Shown here: piece after piece, positions 18,636 through 28,400 of the stretch
How positions within the stretch are numbered: position 1 is the stretch's first letter
Layout: every line of letters starts with the position of its first letter
Position numbers and translations under genes: made by a program
The notes under the pieces: model-generated
The model's input: the letters and a program-made list of their open reading frames with translations, nothing else
The model's database searches: none
What the model was told of the DNA's origin: nothing
From: Nocardioides sp. NBC_00368
Lineage (GTDB): Bacteria > Actinomycetota > Actinomycetes > Propionibacteriales > Nocardioidaceae
Assembly (NCBI RefSeq): GCF_036090055.1
Contig: NZ_CP107970.1
Span: 3,970,501-4,034,500, forward strand
Reading direction: 5' to 3'
Length of the DNA: 64,000 nucleotides

Positions 18636-19001
18636 ATGCCGGATACCCCGCCTGGCCCGCTGCGCCTGACCCCTGAGCATCGCGAGCTCCTCGACCAGCT
18701 CCTCGACAAGTGGTCGCTCCAGGTGCTCGACACGCTCTGCGAGCGGCCGAGACGCTTCAACGAACTGCGTCAGGCGATCCCAGCAGTGACGCAGAAATCA
18801 CTCACCACCGCGTTGCGGCGCCTCGAGCGCAACGGCATGGTCGCCCGTGTCGTGCTGAGCACTCGCCCGCTCGCGGTGGAATACCGCATCACCCCGCTGG
18901 GCAGCACCCTGCAGGACCTCATCGACCGGCTCTACCACTGGTCTGCCACGACGCTGCCCGAGGTGGAAGCCGCACGCGAGGCGTTCGACGATGCCTTGTG
19001 A
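18636..19001 (+). CDS. HxlR-family winged-helix transcription regulator
   Basis: 121 aa from ATG 18636 with AGG upstream. The HxlR pattern is clear: KWSLQVLDTLCERPRRFNELRQAIPAVTQKSLTTALRRLERNGMVARVV, then PLAVEYRITPLGSTLQDLI. The family lacks the usual N-terminal Cys in this copy, so a simple thiol redox switch is unlikely. It is divergent from the RidA-like gene. The shared 77-bp region has GTGT...ACAC flanks around the start-proximal sequence that might be an operator, but this was not proven. Confidence 0.85.
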   Translation: MPDTPPGPLRLTPEHRELLDQLLDKWSLQVLDTLCERPRRFNELRQAIPAVTQKSLTTALRRLERNGMVARVVLSTRPLAVEYRITPLGSTLQDLIDRLYHWSATTLPEVEAAREAFDDAL

Positions 19002-19005
19002 GGAA

Positions 19006-20136
19006 CTACATCGAGCCCTTGCGCCGTGAGAACAACGGCCGCAAGACCAGCGCAAGTCCGAGCGCGCCCCCGCCTCCGATGCCCCACCAGACGGCGTTGT
19101 CGCGGACGGCGTCGAGCGGGTCGACCTTCTCCCGTGCCATCGGGGCCTGCTCGACCTCCGGCGCTTCGGCGGCCTCCTCGACGGCGGGGCGGGTGAGCGC
19201 GTCGTACGCGTTGACCACGCCGGCACCCCAGTAGCGGCTGCCCTGGCCCTCGACGCCCGACGTGGTGCTGTAGAGGCGGTCGATGACCTGGCTGGCGCTC
19301 CAGCCCGGATTGGTCGACCAGATGAGCGCGAGCACCGCCGAGACCTCGGCGGAGGCGAAGGAGGTGGAGATCGAGTCGACCCAGCACGGCTGGCCGAAGA
19401 GCGTCTTCGACGCCGCCCCGTACGTCGGCGCGGCGACGTCGGTGTTGGAGTTGGGCAGCACCGCGGAGTCGGGGTCGGAGGCCCAGGTGCCGGAAGCGCT
19501 GACCGTCACCACGGAGTCGTTGGTGTTCGGGAAGACCTTGGGTGCCATGTCTCGGTCCGTGCCTGTGGCGATGCCGGACCAGTCGGCGGCCATCACGACG
19601 ATGGCCCCCTTCTTGGTGAGCGTGTCGACCGCTGTTTCCAGGCCCGCGGCGCCCTCTGTCGCGGGCAGACCGATGTCGACAACCAGCCCCTTCGCGTTGC
19701 CCTTGGCCAGCGAGTTGAGCTCGGCGACCATCCGCTTGGCGTCGATCGTCGACTTCTCCTGGCCGACCTTGAGGACCGGGTGGTCGCTGAGCGTCACCTT
19801 GGGCGCGATCCCGGTGATCAGACCAGATGCGACGGTGCCGCGATAATCCTGCGCCTTGGCGCTGTAACCGGAGTCGACCACCGCGACACGGATCCCCTGA
19901 CCCTGTTTGCTCACCTTCTGCGCTTCACCGATCCGCATGATCGCGAACGGAGCCACCGTCTCCGGCACCGGCGCTGCCTTGGTCTCCGCCTTCTGCGGGG
20001 CACCGCCACCGGTGTTCTGCGCGTAGGCCGAGCAGTCGGCTCGTTCCTCCGCTGCGTACGCAGGGCTCGGGCCGCCGAGCAGAGCCAGCCCACCGACGGC
20101 GGCCGCGAGCGCGATGCCGCTGCGAACCAGCGTCAC
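19006..20136 (-). CDS. mycP: Type VII secretion mycosin-like subtilase (apparently degenerate)
   Basis: 376 aa. The GTG start overlaps the eccB stop as GTGA, which fixes it. A signal peptide (about 1-28, ending AYA) precedes an S8-type domain, and a C-terminal helix (349-367) plus RRK anchor it, as in MycP. The Asp is present in VAVVDSG (Asp88). The Ser lies in SISTSFASAE (Ser259), where GTS is replaced by STS. No HGT/HGS motif exists between them, and the oxyanion Asn region reads VVMAADWSG instead of AAGN. So only two of four catalytic positions are kept. MycP is required structurally for ESX secretion, so a protease-dead form may still work. Confidence 0.85.
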   Translation of the reverse strand: MTLVRSGIALAAAVGGLALLGGPSPAYAAEERADCSAYAQNTGGGAPQKAETKAAPVPETVAPFAIMRIGEAQKVSKQGQGIRVAVVDSGYSAKAQDYRGTVASGLITGIAPKVTLSDHPVLKVGQEKSTIDAKRMVAELNSLAKGNAKGLVVDIGLPATEGAAGLETAVDTLTKKGAIVVMAADWSGIATGTDRDMAPKVFPNTNDSVVTVSASGTWASDPDSAVLPNSNTDVAAPTYGAASKTLFGQPCWVDSISTSFASAEVSAVLALIWSTNPGWSASQVIDRLYSTTSGVEGQGSRYWGAGVVNAYDALTRPAVEEAAEAPEVEQAPMAREKVDPLDAVRDNAVWWGIGGGGALGLALVLRPLFSRRKGSM

Positions 20137-21539
20137 TCGGTCGCCACGCACTTGCTCTCCTGAACCTCTCCGGTGGTCGGCGGGCACAACGCCATCTCGG
20201 TCGAGAGCGCAGCGCCAGCCGGAAGCAGGCTCAGCCACGTGCCGGGCACGATTGGGCCCGAGTCGTACGACAGGCCGAGCCGCTCGACCGTGAGCTTGCC
20301 GTCGAGGGTGTTGGCGGTGCCGCGGGCGTCGATCAGGTAGGGCGTCGCGCTCTCCTTCTGGAGCTCCTCGCCGTTGGCGGCGAAGACGAAGGCGCCCTTG
20401 CCGGGGTCGACCCGGGCCGAGGTGAAGTCGGTCGCCGCGGGAGGCTCCGACGACCGCCAGGCCCTCTCACCCGGGTCGACACCGAGGCGTACCGTCGTCT
20501 TGTCCTCGGTCTCCAGCTTGGCGCAGACGCTGCCAGTTCCGGGCTCGAGGGTAGCGGCCGGCCACGAGGTCTCCAGCCGCTCGCCGTTGATGTTCGGCTG
20601 CGAGCTCAGCGACTGCTGGTTGCCCTTGCCGCCGAAGGCGACGTCATAGATCTCACTGGCGAATTCGTCCAGCCGAATCCAGCCGGACTCGGTCATCAGG
20701 TAGTTGTTGGCCTGGTAGTTGGCCTTGGTGCCGATCGGGTATTCCTCACCCTCGACCGTGCCACCGACCTTGGTGAAGGCACTTCCGAAGGAGTTGCCGG
20801 ACAGCGGCGCGCCGGACGGGAAGAGGTTGACCCAGGCCTGCGGAACGGTCGGCGTCGAGACCGGGCCGTCGAAGGTGCGGTCGGCATAGGTCTCCGAGTC
20901 GCCTTCGATCTTGTAGCTGTACGCCTGGGTGTAGCCGTCGGTGGTCTCGTGCTCCGCGATGAGGTAGTTGCCCTCTTCGGTCTGCACCATGAAGCCCGTG
21001 TCCGCGGCGGCCTTGACGTCCGGCTTCGCGGAGATGTTCAGATACGTACCTGCGCCGTTCGCGGTGCACGCTGTCCAGCCGGTGTTGATGAAGTCGGACT
21101 TCAGCGGCAGCTCCTCGGGGACGTTGGGGCCGGAGAGGCCGATCGTGCCCTTGGGGAACTCCTTGTCGATCTCCTCCTGGTCGATGACCTTGGACTTCTT
21201 CTCCAGGTCGAGACCGAGGATGAGCTGCGCGCTGGCAAGGTTGACGACCGGGTGCAGCTCCTTGGCGTTGTCCGGGCCGGTGACGACGTAGCGGGCGCCG
21301 CCCTTGGTGACGATCAGCCCGTCCTCGTCGGCCCAGCCGGTCGCGGCCTTGGGTGAGAGGAAGTGGGCGACGGCACCGCCGGCGATGAGCAGCACCGCGA
21401 GCACGACGCCGCCGAAGACCGAGCGACCCGGTCGAGCCGGCTCCACCTCACGCCCACCCGGGGCGCCGGAGAGGAACGCGGAGACGAGGCGGCGGCGGCT
21501 GAAGGCGTGCGCTTCTACGAGGTCCTTCTTGCTGGCCAT
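20133..21539 (-). CDS. eccB: Type VII secretion core protein EccB
   Basis: 468 aa. The start MASKKDLVEAHAFSRRRLVSAFLSGAPGGREVEP is the characteristic cytoplasmic EccB beginning. One membrane helix (about 44-64) is followed by a long periplasmic domain with repeats such as VVNLASAQLILG and a C-terminal VAPG-type region (SYDSGPIVPGTWLSLLPAGAALSTEMALCP). The ATG overlaps the eccD stop by one base (TGATG). EccB forms the inner-membrane ring of the ESX pore with EccC, EccD and EccE. The length is typical. Confidence 0.93.
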   Translation of the reverse strand: MASKKDLVEAHAFSRRRLVSAFLSGAPGGREVEPARPGRSVFGGVVLAVLLIAGGAVAHFLSPKAATGWADEDGLIVTKGGARYVVTGPDNAKELHPVVNLASAQLILGLDLEKKSKVIDQEEIDKEFPKGTIGLSGPNVPEELPLKSDFINTGWTACTANGAGTYLNISAKPDVKAAADTGFMVQTEEGNYLIAEHETTDGYTQAYSYKIEGDSETYADRTFDGPVSTPTVPQAWVNLFPSGAPLSGNSFGSAFTKVGGTVEGEEYPIGTKANYQANNYLMTESGWIRLDEFASEIYDVAFGGKGNQQSLSSQPNINGERLETSWPAATLEPGTGSVCAKLETEDKTTVRLGVDPGERAWRSSEPPAATDFTSARVDPGKGAFVFAANGEELQKESATPYLIDARGTANTLDGKLTVERLGLSYDSGPIVPGTWLSLLPAGAALSTEMALCPPTTGEVQESKCVATE

Positions 21540-22909
21540 CAGAAACCAGCCACCGCGGCGCCGAAGAGGCCCGAGGCGAGCACCATCAGCGGCAGCATCG
21601 CGAGCAGGCAGATCGTCTCGGCGACATCGGCCAGCCGGCCACGCCGGATGGACCCGACGTCGGGGACGAGCGTCAGCACCAGGAGTACGCCACCCGCGGC
21701 CGCCAGCACGACGGCGGTCGTCGGCCGCCACGACTCGTGGTAGACCAGCAGCGCGGCGCCGATCGCGAGCAGGCCGGCGATCCCGGAGACCAGCCCGACA
21801 AGCACCTCGGACCCGGTCCGGTACTGCCGGGTGCGCAGCATCAGCACGACGCACGCGGCCAGAGCCAGCAGCGTGCCGAAGAGCCCGAGGCGCACCACGA
21901 ACGGCGCGGTCAGCACGACCAGGACACCGACGGAGAGCGAGATCGCGACCAGGATCTCGTGGGCGACCTTGGCGTCGACGCGGACCTGGTCCTGCCGGAT
22001 CTCGTCAGGGTCGAGGTTGATGTCCTCGTCGGAGTAGAGCTGCGGGACGTCGGTCTTGGTCGTGCTCAGCGCGAGCCACGGGAAGAAGCTCCCGGCCAGC
22101 ACCACGACGACCAGCACGATCCCGAGCACGACGCCGGCCTTCCAGCCGGTCGCGCTCAGCAGCAGACCGGCCACCAGGAACACACCGCCGACGAGCGCAC
22201 CCGGCATCGCGAGCATCCGGGCCTCGCCCAGGCCGAGGAAACCGATCGCGGAGAGGAGCATCGCGCCCGCTCCGGCGAACGCCAGCGGCATCCCGACGCC
22301 GCCGTCGAGGCCGAGAGCAGCCGCACCGATCAGGAAGCCGGCGACCGCGCCGTAGACCTCACCGATCCACACCGCGGCGATCGCGGCGTCGTTCTCCGCC
22401 TCGAGCCGGGAGAGCACGATCGCGCCGCCGGCGAGGACGATGCCGATCACCGCGGCGGCGACGCCGGCGAGCATCGACGGCGCCTGGGTCCACAGCGCAC
22501 CGGCACCGAGGAGCAGGAGCAGTGCGGCGGCCAGCAGGGACGTACGACGTCCTGCTTCGGGTTTCCAAGGAGCCATCTCGCTCTCGACGACGTCGGTCAT
22601 CGCCTCGACCACGTCGTCGTAGACCCGCGGCGGCTTGTCGTCGATCCCGGCGCTCACGGTGAGCACGCCACCGTCCTCGACGCCCTGCGGGATCAGGCCC
22701 AGGTCGCCGGCGAGCTTGCGCCCGTCAGCGAGCACGACGCGATAGCCGGCGTACGCCGTCTGCGGGTCGAGCAGCCCGACGCTTCGCGCGAGCTCCGGCA
22801 CGAGCTCCGCCACCGGCACCGAACCCGGCAGGACCAGATCCATCCGACGGGTGCCGGAGGCGACCGTCACCCGGACCAGCCCAGTGGGCGCCACCTGCGC
22901 CTGCGTCAT
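21539..22909 (-). CDS. eccD: Type VII secretion membrane channel protein EccD
   Basis: 456 aa. A ubiquitin-like YukD domain (about 10-92: VRVTVASGTRRMDLVLPGSVPVAELVP) is followed by a linker and about 11 transmembrane helices (from 123 to the C-terminus), with a cytoplasmic loop after the sixth. EccD dimers line the membrane part of the ESX complex. Transcribed eccD-eccB-mycP with overlaps of one and four bases, a tight operon. Confidence 0.93.
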   Translation of the reverse strand: MTQAQVAPTGLVRVTVASGTRRMDLVLPGSVPVAELVPELARSVGLLDPQTAYAGYRVVLADGRKLAGDLGLIPQGVEDGGVLTVSAGIDDKPPRVYDDVVEAMTDVVESEMAPWKPEAGRRTSLLAAALLLLLGAGALWTQAPSMLAGVAAAVIGIVLAGGAIVLSRLEAENDAAIAAVWIGEVYGAVAGFLIGAAALGLDGGVGMPLAFAGAGAMLLSAIGFLGLGEARMLAMPGALVGGVFLVAGLLLSATGWKAGVVLGIVLVVVVLAGSFFPWLALSTTKTDVPQLYSDEDINLDPDEIRQDQVRVDAKVAHEILVAISLSVGVLVVLTAPFVVRLGLFGTLLALAACVVLMLRTRQYRTGSEVLVGLVSGIAGLLAIGAALLVYHESWRPTTAVVLAAAGGVLLVLTLVPDVGSIRRGRLADVAETICLLAMLPLMVLASGLFGAAVAGF

Positions 22910-23037
22910 TTCACGAACTCCTCGCGTCGTGCCTGTGCCCGAGACGAACCGACCGAATGTCCCGAGATCTCCGCCCTACCATCGCCAGCTGAGTCAGCCG
23001 GCGAGCATCAGCGCTGACTTTGCCATAAATCCAGCGA

Positions 23038-23070
23038 CGAGGGGACCGGTGCCCCGCACCGGTCCCCTCG
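23038..23070. terminator. Terminator after the Esx pair
   Basis: A perfect 15-bp stem (23038-23052 with 23056-23070, loop CCC) lies 22 bp beyond the stop of the second Esx gene. It separates the Esx transcript from the eccD-eccB-mycP operon. Confidence 0.8.
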
Positions 23071-23092
23071 TGTTGTCTGTGTGCTGAAGAAC

Positions 23093-23386
23093 TCAGCCGC
23101 CGAAGCCGCCGGCACCGCGCATGTCAGCCTCGTGCATCCGCGCCTGCGACTCGTTGACGAACTTGCTGCTGCGGTCAAGCGTGGCGCTCAGCTCACGGAT
23201 GGTCCCGTTCCACTTGGCCTGAGCCTGGTTGTAGGCGTTGGCCGCCTCACCGGTGAAGTTCTCCTGGAGGTTCAGGATGTACCTCTCGAGCTCGTCGAGG
23301 GCGCCGTCCATCTCCTTCACGCCCTTGAGCAGCACGTCCACGATCGAGCCCATGGCTCCGTGGTTAACGACAATCTCTTCGCCCAT
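23093..23386 (-). CDS. Esx-family (WXG100-type) secreted protein
   Basis: 97 aa, the length of an EsxA-type protein. Two helices flank a turn at residues 44-46, where FTG replaces WXG (QENFTGEAANAYNQAQAKWN); the partner keeps a true WKG. Trp59 occurs later in KWNGTIRE. The last residues are Gly-rich (RGAGGFGG). No YxxxD/E motif is seen in the tail. It is likely to pair as a heterodimer with the upstream Esx protein and leave through the EccC/EccD channel. A 30-bp gap separates the two genes. Confidence 0.85.
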   Translation of the reverse strand: MGEEIVVNHGAMGSIVDVLLKGVKEMDGALDELERYILNLQENFTGEAANAYNQAQAKWNGTIRELSATLDRSSKFVNESQARMHEADMRGAGGFGG

Positions 23387-23416
23387 GACAGTTCCCTTTC
23401 AGTCTGTTGCGTCGGG

Positions 23417-23746
23417 TCAGAACGAGTACTTGGTGCCCTCGACCTGGCTGCTGATGGCGCTGGTCTGCCCCGCGACATCCTGGTCGGCGTCGGACCCCAG
23501 CTGGCGAGCCTTGGTGAGCCCCGCGGTGAGCTGGTCGAGCGCCGTGGTGATCTCGCGAGCCTTCTCGTTGTAGGTGTTCATGAGCTGCTGGAACGCGTTG
23601 CCACCAGCGCCCTTCCACCCGGAGGACCCAGCAGACTGAGCCTCGGAGACCGTGCGGGAGTTGATGTTCTCCAGCTTGGCCTTCGTCTCCTCGATGAACT
23701 TGACGGCGGACTCGATCGCCTGCCCTTGCTTGATCTCACTGCTCAT
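23417..23746 (-). CDS. WXG100 family protein, Esx partner
   Basis: 109 aa from ATG 23746, which has a strong ribosome site (GGAAGGA). The WXG motif is intact as W44-K45-G46 in SGWKGAGGNAFQQLM, between two amphipathic helices. The C-terminal tail ends in TKYSF with no YxxxD/E. Together with the next gene it forms the EsxB/EsxA pair of this locus. A SigB/SigF-like promoter ends 96 bp before the start. Confidence 0.9.
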   Translation of the reverse strand: MSSEIKQGQAIESAVKFIEETKAKLENINSRTVSEAQSAGSSGWKGAGGNAFQQLMNTYNEKAREITTALDQLTAGLTKARQLGSDADQDVAGQTSAISSQVEGTKYSF

Positions 23747-23841
23747 GGTGCTGTCCTTCCACCGGCGGAACCGGTTTCCTAGGTTTGATACCTGTCGGAG
23801 CCCGGCTCCCGATGGGCTCCCCCGAGGTCCGGACAATGTGT

Positions 23842-23868
23842 TCTTACCCCGTCCCCGGAGTTCTAAAC
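23842..23868 (-). promoter_or_regulatory. SigB/SigF-type promoter of the Esx pair
   Basis: On the minus strand GTTTAGAAC (23868-23860), ten bases, then GGGTAAGA (23849-23842). This equals GTTT-N15-GGGTA, the known SigF/SigB consensus form. Nearly the same sequence stands before three other Esx-type genes in the window. Confidence 0.65.
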
Positions 23869-23900
23869 ACAAATCTCTGAACTTTTTTCAGCCCTGCTGT

Positions 23901-25274
23901 CTAGCCGTTGAAACCCGATTCCCACAGGTGTCGGAAGAACCCCGAGGAAACCACGAACGATGCGATGACGGCGGCGCCGCACAGCGACTCCGACCAGTCG
24001 GCCCGGGCCGCCCACTTCGCCGACCGCCACCCCCGGCCGGTCGCGATCGCCGCGATGATCACGGCGAACCCGATCAGCACGGCCCCGAGACCGAACCAGG
24101 AGACAAGCTCCGGGTCGGCCCACCCTACGAAGGCCCGTACGCCGACCGCCAGCGCAATAACCCCAGCGACCCGCAGTACGCCGCGAGGCAGCCAGTAGCG
24201 GTAGCTGCGTGCCGAGAGCAGGATCACGAAGGCACCGGCCAGCATGATCAACCAGGCGCCGACCCGGTCCACGTCGGCGGTCGCGGTCGCCACCAGGCCC
24301 GGCCCGCTCACCGCGACGACGCCGAGGATCGCCCAGGAGGCCGCCGCCAGCGTGCGCGCGCCGCGCTCGGCCACCTCGGTGACCTCGTCGAACGGGACGG
24401 TCGCCTTGCCGGAGGTGGTCTTGGCACGTGCCGACCAGGCGGTGACCGACAGCTTGGAGACGTCGAGGAGATAGGAGTCCGGCACGTCGACGGCGTACGA
24501 AGGGACGATCCGCGCCGCAAGGGCGGCCGCGGCGAACAGGATCGACCACGGCACCTGCGGCGACGTGCCGAGCAGGGCGCACAGCGCCGTCACCACGAAG
24601 ACCGTGGCGCCGGTCAGGGTCCAGACCTTGAGGGCGGCATCGACGGTGTCGACCAGCGAGCGCGAGACGGTCGCCACGACCGCGGCGGCCAGCCCGGCCG
24701 CGCCGACCGCCAGCGGCAGCGTCTCCGGTTCGGGCGTGACGGTGATGACGAACGCGGCGCCCGCGGCGAAGGCCGGGGCTGCGATCGCCCGGCGGGCTGC
24801 GTACGGTCCTGCGGGGATGATCCCGACCAGGGCACCGAGCGCGAGCAGGCCGGCGATCGCCAACCGCTGCCACCCGTCGGCCTGGGCGCCGAAACCCGCT
24901 GCCGCGACCGCCAGGAGGGTGGCCAGGCCGACCCAGTAGAAGGAGAAGCTGCCCGCGCGGATCGGTTCCGCCGTCTCGACGACCTCACGTCGCGCATAGG
25001 CCTGCGTGGGCGGCGAGTCGGCCGCGAGCAGGGCACCCGAAGTGATGCCGCGCGAGGCGAGCGAGGCGTCCGGCTGGATCACCTCACCACGCCGATCGCG
25101 CAGCACCGGCGCCGCCGGAAGGCCGACGGCGGTCGCGTACTCCCGGGCCAGGTCCGAGGCGTGCGCATCTGACGGAACGACGATGTCGACCACTCCGGCG
25201 GTGCCGTGGACCGTGATCGCCAGGCCGCCTGCTGCGAGCGCCGGCTCAACGGCATCGGCCGTCTGAGTGGGCAT
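23901..25274 (-). CDS. Second EccD-like membrane protein
   Basis: 457 aa from ATG 25274 with GGGAGG five bases upstream. It has the EccD layout: an N-terminal YukD-like domain (about 14-85, LAITVHGTAGVVDIVVPSDAHASDLAREYATAVGLP) and about 11 transmembrane helices from residue 110 to the end. Similarity to the first EccD is architectural rather than close. It could form a heteromeric channel with it, or belong with the EssC-type apparatus further right. It is divergent from eccC (174 bp apart) and ends 33 bp from the Esx promoter. Confidence 0.78.
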   Translation of the reverse strand: MPTQTADAVEPALAAGGLAITVHGTAGVVDIVVPSDAHASDLAREYATAVGLPAAPVLRDRRGEVIQPDASLASRGITSGALLAADSPPTQAYARREVVETAEPIRAGSFSFYWVGLATLLAVAAAGFGAQADGWQRLAIAGLLALGALVGIIPAGPYAARRAIAAPAFAAGAAFVITVTPEPETLPLAVGAAGLAAAVVATVSRSLVDTVDAALKVWTLTGATVFVVTALCALLGTSPQVPWSILFAAAALAARIVPSYAVDVPDSYLLDVSKLSVTAWSARAKTTSGKATVPFDEVTEVAERGARTLAAASWAILGVVAVSGPGLVATATADVDRVGAWLIMLAGAFVILLSARSYRYWLPRGVLRVAGVIALAVGVRAFVGWADPELVSWFGLGAVLIGFAVIIAAIATGRGWRSAKWAARADWSESLCGAAVIASFVVSSGFFRHLWESGFNG

Positions 25275-25448
25275 GACACCTCCCGGATGCGTGATGACCC
25301 TGTGACAGAGTTCCACATCGGAAGCTCCACCGCCCGTTTTACCCGACCGGCACGGTTAAGGGTAGTAGCCGGGGTGTGGGCACTCTAAGATCCAGACCAC
25401 CTGCGGCATCCGGGCCCGCGGGGCACTGAACCAGTCTCAGGGGGACAC

Positions 25449-28400
25449 GTGACTATCGCTGCGACAGCCGGCGGTACCCGCACCGAGGAGCCGGAGGTCC
25501 CCGAGGGGGAACTCGCACTCAACGCTCCGCCGGCTATCGAAGAGGGCGAGGGTGTCGGCGGTGTTCTCATGAACGCCATCCCGATGCTCGGGAGTCTCGG
25601 TTCGATCGTGCTGGTCGCCACGATGCAGCCCGCGGGCGGCACCGGTGGCGGTGCTCCGATCCAGAAGTACTTGGCCGCGGGCATGTTCCTCTTCGCGACG
25701 CTCGGCTTCATCTTCGTGCAGATCGACCGCCAGCGGAAGCAGAAGCAGAAGCAGGTCGGTGGGCAGCGCACCGACTACCTGCGCTACCTGGCCGGTGTCC
25801 GGCAGTCGGCCCGCAGGGCGGGTGAGCAGCAACGCAAGGCCCTGACCTGGCACTACCCGGCGCCGTCCTCCTTGCCGGCGATCGCCGAGGAGCGCAGCCG
25901 GCTGTGGGAGCGCCCGAACACCCACAAGCGCTACCTGGACGTCCGCTACGGCGTCGCCCACCAGCCCCTGGCCCTGACTCTCGTCCCGCCCCAGCAGACC
26001 CCGATCGACCAGGTCGACCCGGCCTCGGCGAGCGCCCTGCACCGGCTGCTGACCGTCCACCGGGTCCAGCCCGACCTGCCGGCGGCGACCAACCTGCGCG
26101 GTTTCGACAAGATGGAGATCTGCGGCAACGAGGATCAGGCCCGAGCGCTCGCCCGGGCCCTGATCTGCGGGATGACGGCCTTCCACTCCCCGGAGCAACT
26201 GATCGTCGCCGTGCTCACGTCCGAGCGCAACCTGGCCGAGTGGGACTGGGTCAAGTGGCTCCCCCACGCCCAGAGCGGCCGCGAGGTCGACGCCGTCGGG
26301 CCGCGCCGCATGGTGGTCACCAACATCAACGACCTCGGCGCGCTGCTGCCCACCGAGGTCGGCGAGCGCGCCCGCTGGGGCACCGACGATCGGATCCCCT
26401 CGCCGCAGGTCGTCGTCATCGTCGACGGTGGTTCGGTCCCGCCGGGCAACCACGTGCTGCCGGACGACGGCATCCAGGGCGTCACCGTCATCGACCTGCC
26501 GACCCACTGGGACGAGCTCTTCGACTCCAGCCGGGTGCGGTTCCTGATCGACGACGAGGAGCCCGACGAGAACAACACCGTCCCCGGTTACCAGGTCCGG
26601 GTACGCATGGACCCGGTCCGGCTCCGCGTGGACCAGATGAGCATGGCCGACGCCGAGGCCTACGCCCGCCGCCTGACCGCTCTCTACACGGTGGCTCCGG
26701 AGGGCTCCGATGCGGCCGCCGAGACCCCGCAGGACACCGAGATCGCGGCGCCGAAGGACTACATGGCGCTGCTCGGTCTGGGCGACGTACGCTCCTTCGA
26801 CCCCGACGTCGCCTGGCGTCCGCGCGCCAACCGCGACCGGCTGCGGGTGCCGGTCGGTGTCGGCGAGGCCGGCCAGCAGGTCTACATGGACATCAAGGAG
26901 TCGGCCCAGCAGGGCATGGGTCCGCACGGTCTCGTCATCGGCGCGACCGGGTCCGGTAAGTCCGAGTTCCTCCGCACCCTCGTCCTCGGTCTGGTGCTCA
27001 CCCACCCGCCAGAGGTCCTCAACCTGGTGCTCGTCGACTTCAAGGGTGGTGCGACCTTCGCCGGGATGGCGGGCATGCCGCACGTCTCCGCGGTGATCAC
27101 CAACCTCGAGGGCGAGCTCACCCTGGTCGACCGTATGCAGGACGCGCTCTCCGGCGAGATGACCCGCCGCCAGGAGCTGCTGCGCGAGGCCGGCAACTTC
27201 TCCTCGCTGAAGGACTACGAGAAAGCCCGTACGCAGGACCCCTCGATGGATCCGCTGCCGTCGCTGTTCATCGTGGTCGACGAGTTCTCCGAGATGCTCT
27301 CGGCCAAGCCCGAGTTCATCGACCTGTTCGTCGCGATCGGTCGACTGGGCCGATCCCTCGGCATCCACCTGCTGCTCGCCTCGCAGCGTCTCGAGGAGGG
27401 CCGGCTGCGTGGTCTCGACTCGCACCTCTCCTACCGCGTCGGCCTGCGTACTTTCTCCGCGCAGGAGTCGCGGACCGTGCTCGGGGTGCCGGACGCCTAC
27501 GAGCTTCCGGCGGTCCCCGGCCTCGGCTACCTCAAGCCCGACCCGACGTCGATGCAGCGGTTCCGGGCTGCGTACGTCTCCGGGCCGCCGGCCGCCGGGT
27601 CCCGGATCCGGCGCGACGAGGGCGGCAAGCTGCAGGGCATCTTCCCGTTCTCGATCGCCGAGGTGAAGCAGCTGGCGATGCCGGTCGAGGAGGAAGAGCG
27701 TCCGGCGGCCCCGGTCGTCGGTGCGGACGGCGTCGAGAAGTCGATGCTCGACATCGCCGTCGACCGGATGACCGGCCACGGCAGGCCGGCCCACCAGGTC
27801 TGGTTGCCGCCGCTCGACATCCCCGACACGCTCGACTCGCTGATGCCCGACCTGACCACCTCGCCCGAGCTCGGCCTGCACTCGCCGGCCTGGAAGCGGC
27901 TCGGCGGGCTGGTGGTGCCGCTCGGCATCGTCGACAAGCCTCGCGAGCAGCTGCGTGACACGCTCACCGTGGACCTGCGCGGCGCCGCCGGTCACGTCGC
28001 GGTCATCGGTGCGCCCCGCACCGGTAAGTCGACCACGCTCCGCACCATCGTCACCTCGATGTCGCTGACGATGACGCCGCAGGAGGTCCAGTTCTTCGTG
28101 CTCGACTTCGGTGGCGGTACGTTCGCACCGCTGGCCAAGCTCCCGCACGTCTCCGGCGTCGGCACCCGTTCCGAACCGGACGTCGTACGCCGCGTCCTGG
28201 CCGAGATCTCGGGCATCATCGACCGCCGCGAGGCCTACTTCCGGGCACAGGGCATCGACTCGATCGAGACCTACCGCACCCGCCGCGCCCGCGGCCAGGC
28301 CGACGACGGCTGGGGCGACGTCTTCCTCGTCATCGACGGCTGGGGCACGCTGCGCGCCGACTTCGACGACCTGGAGTACGCCATCCAGGAGATCGCTCCG

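Noticed and set aside
25336..25366. SigB/SigF-like promoter before eccC (GTTTT ... GGGTAG)
   Set aside because: The distance between GTTT and GGGTA is about 20 bases, not 15, and the AGAAC part is missing.
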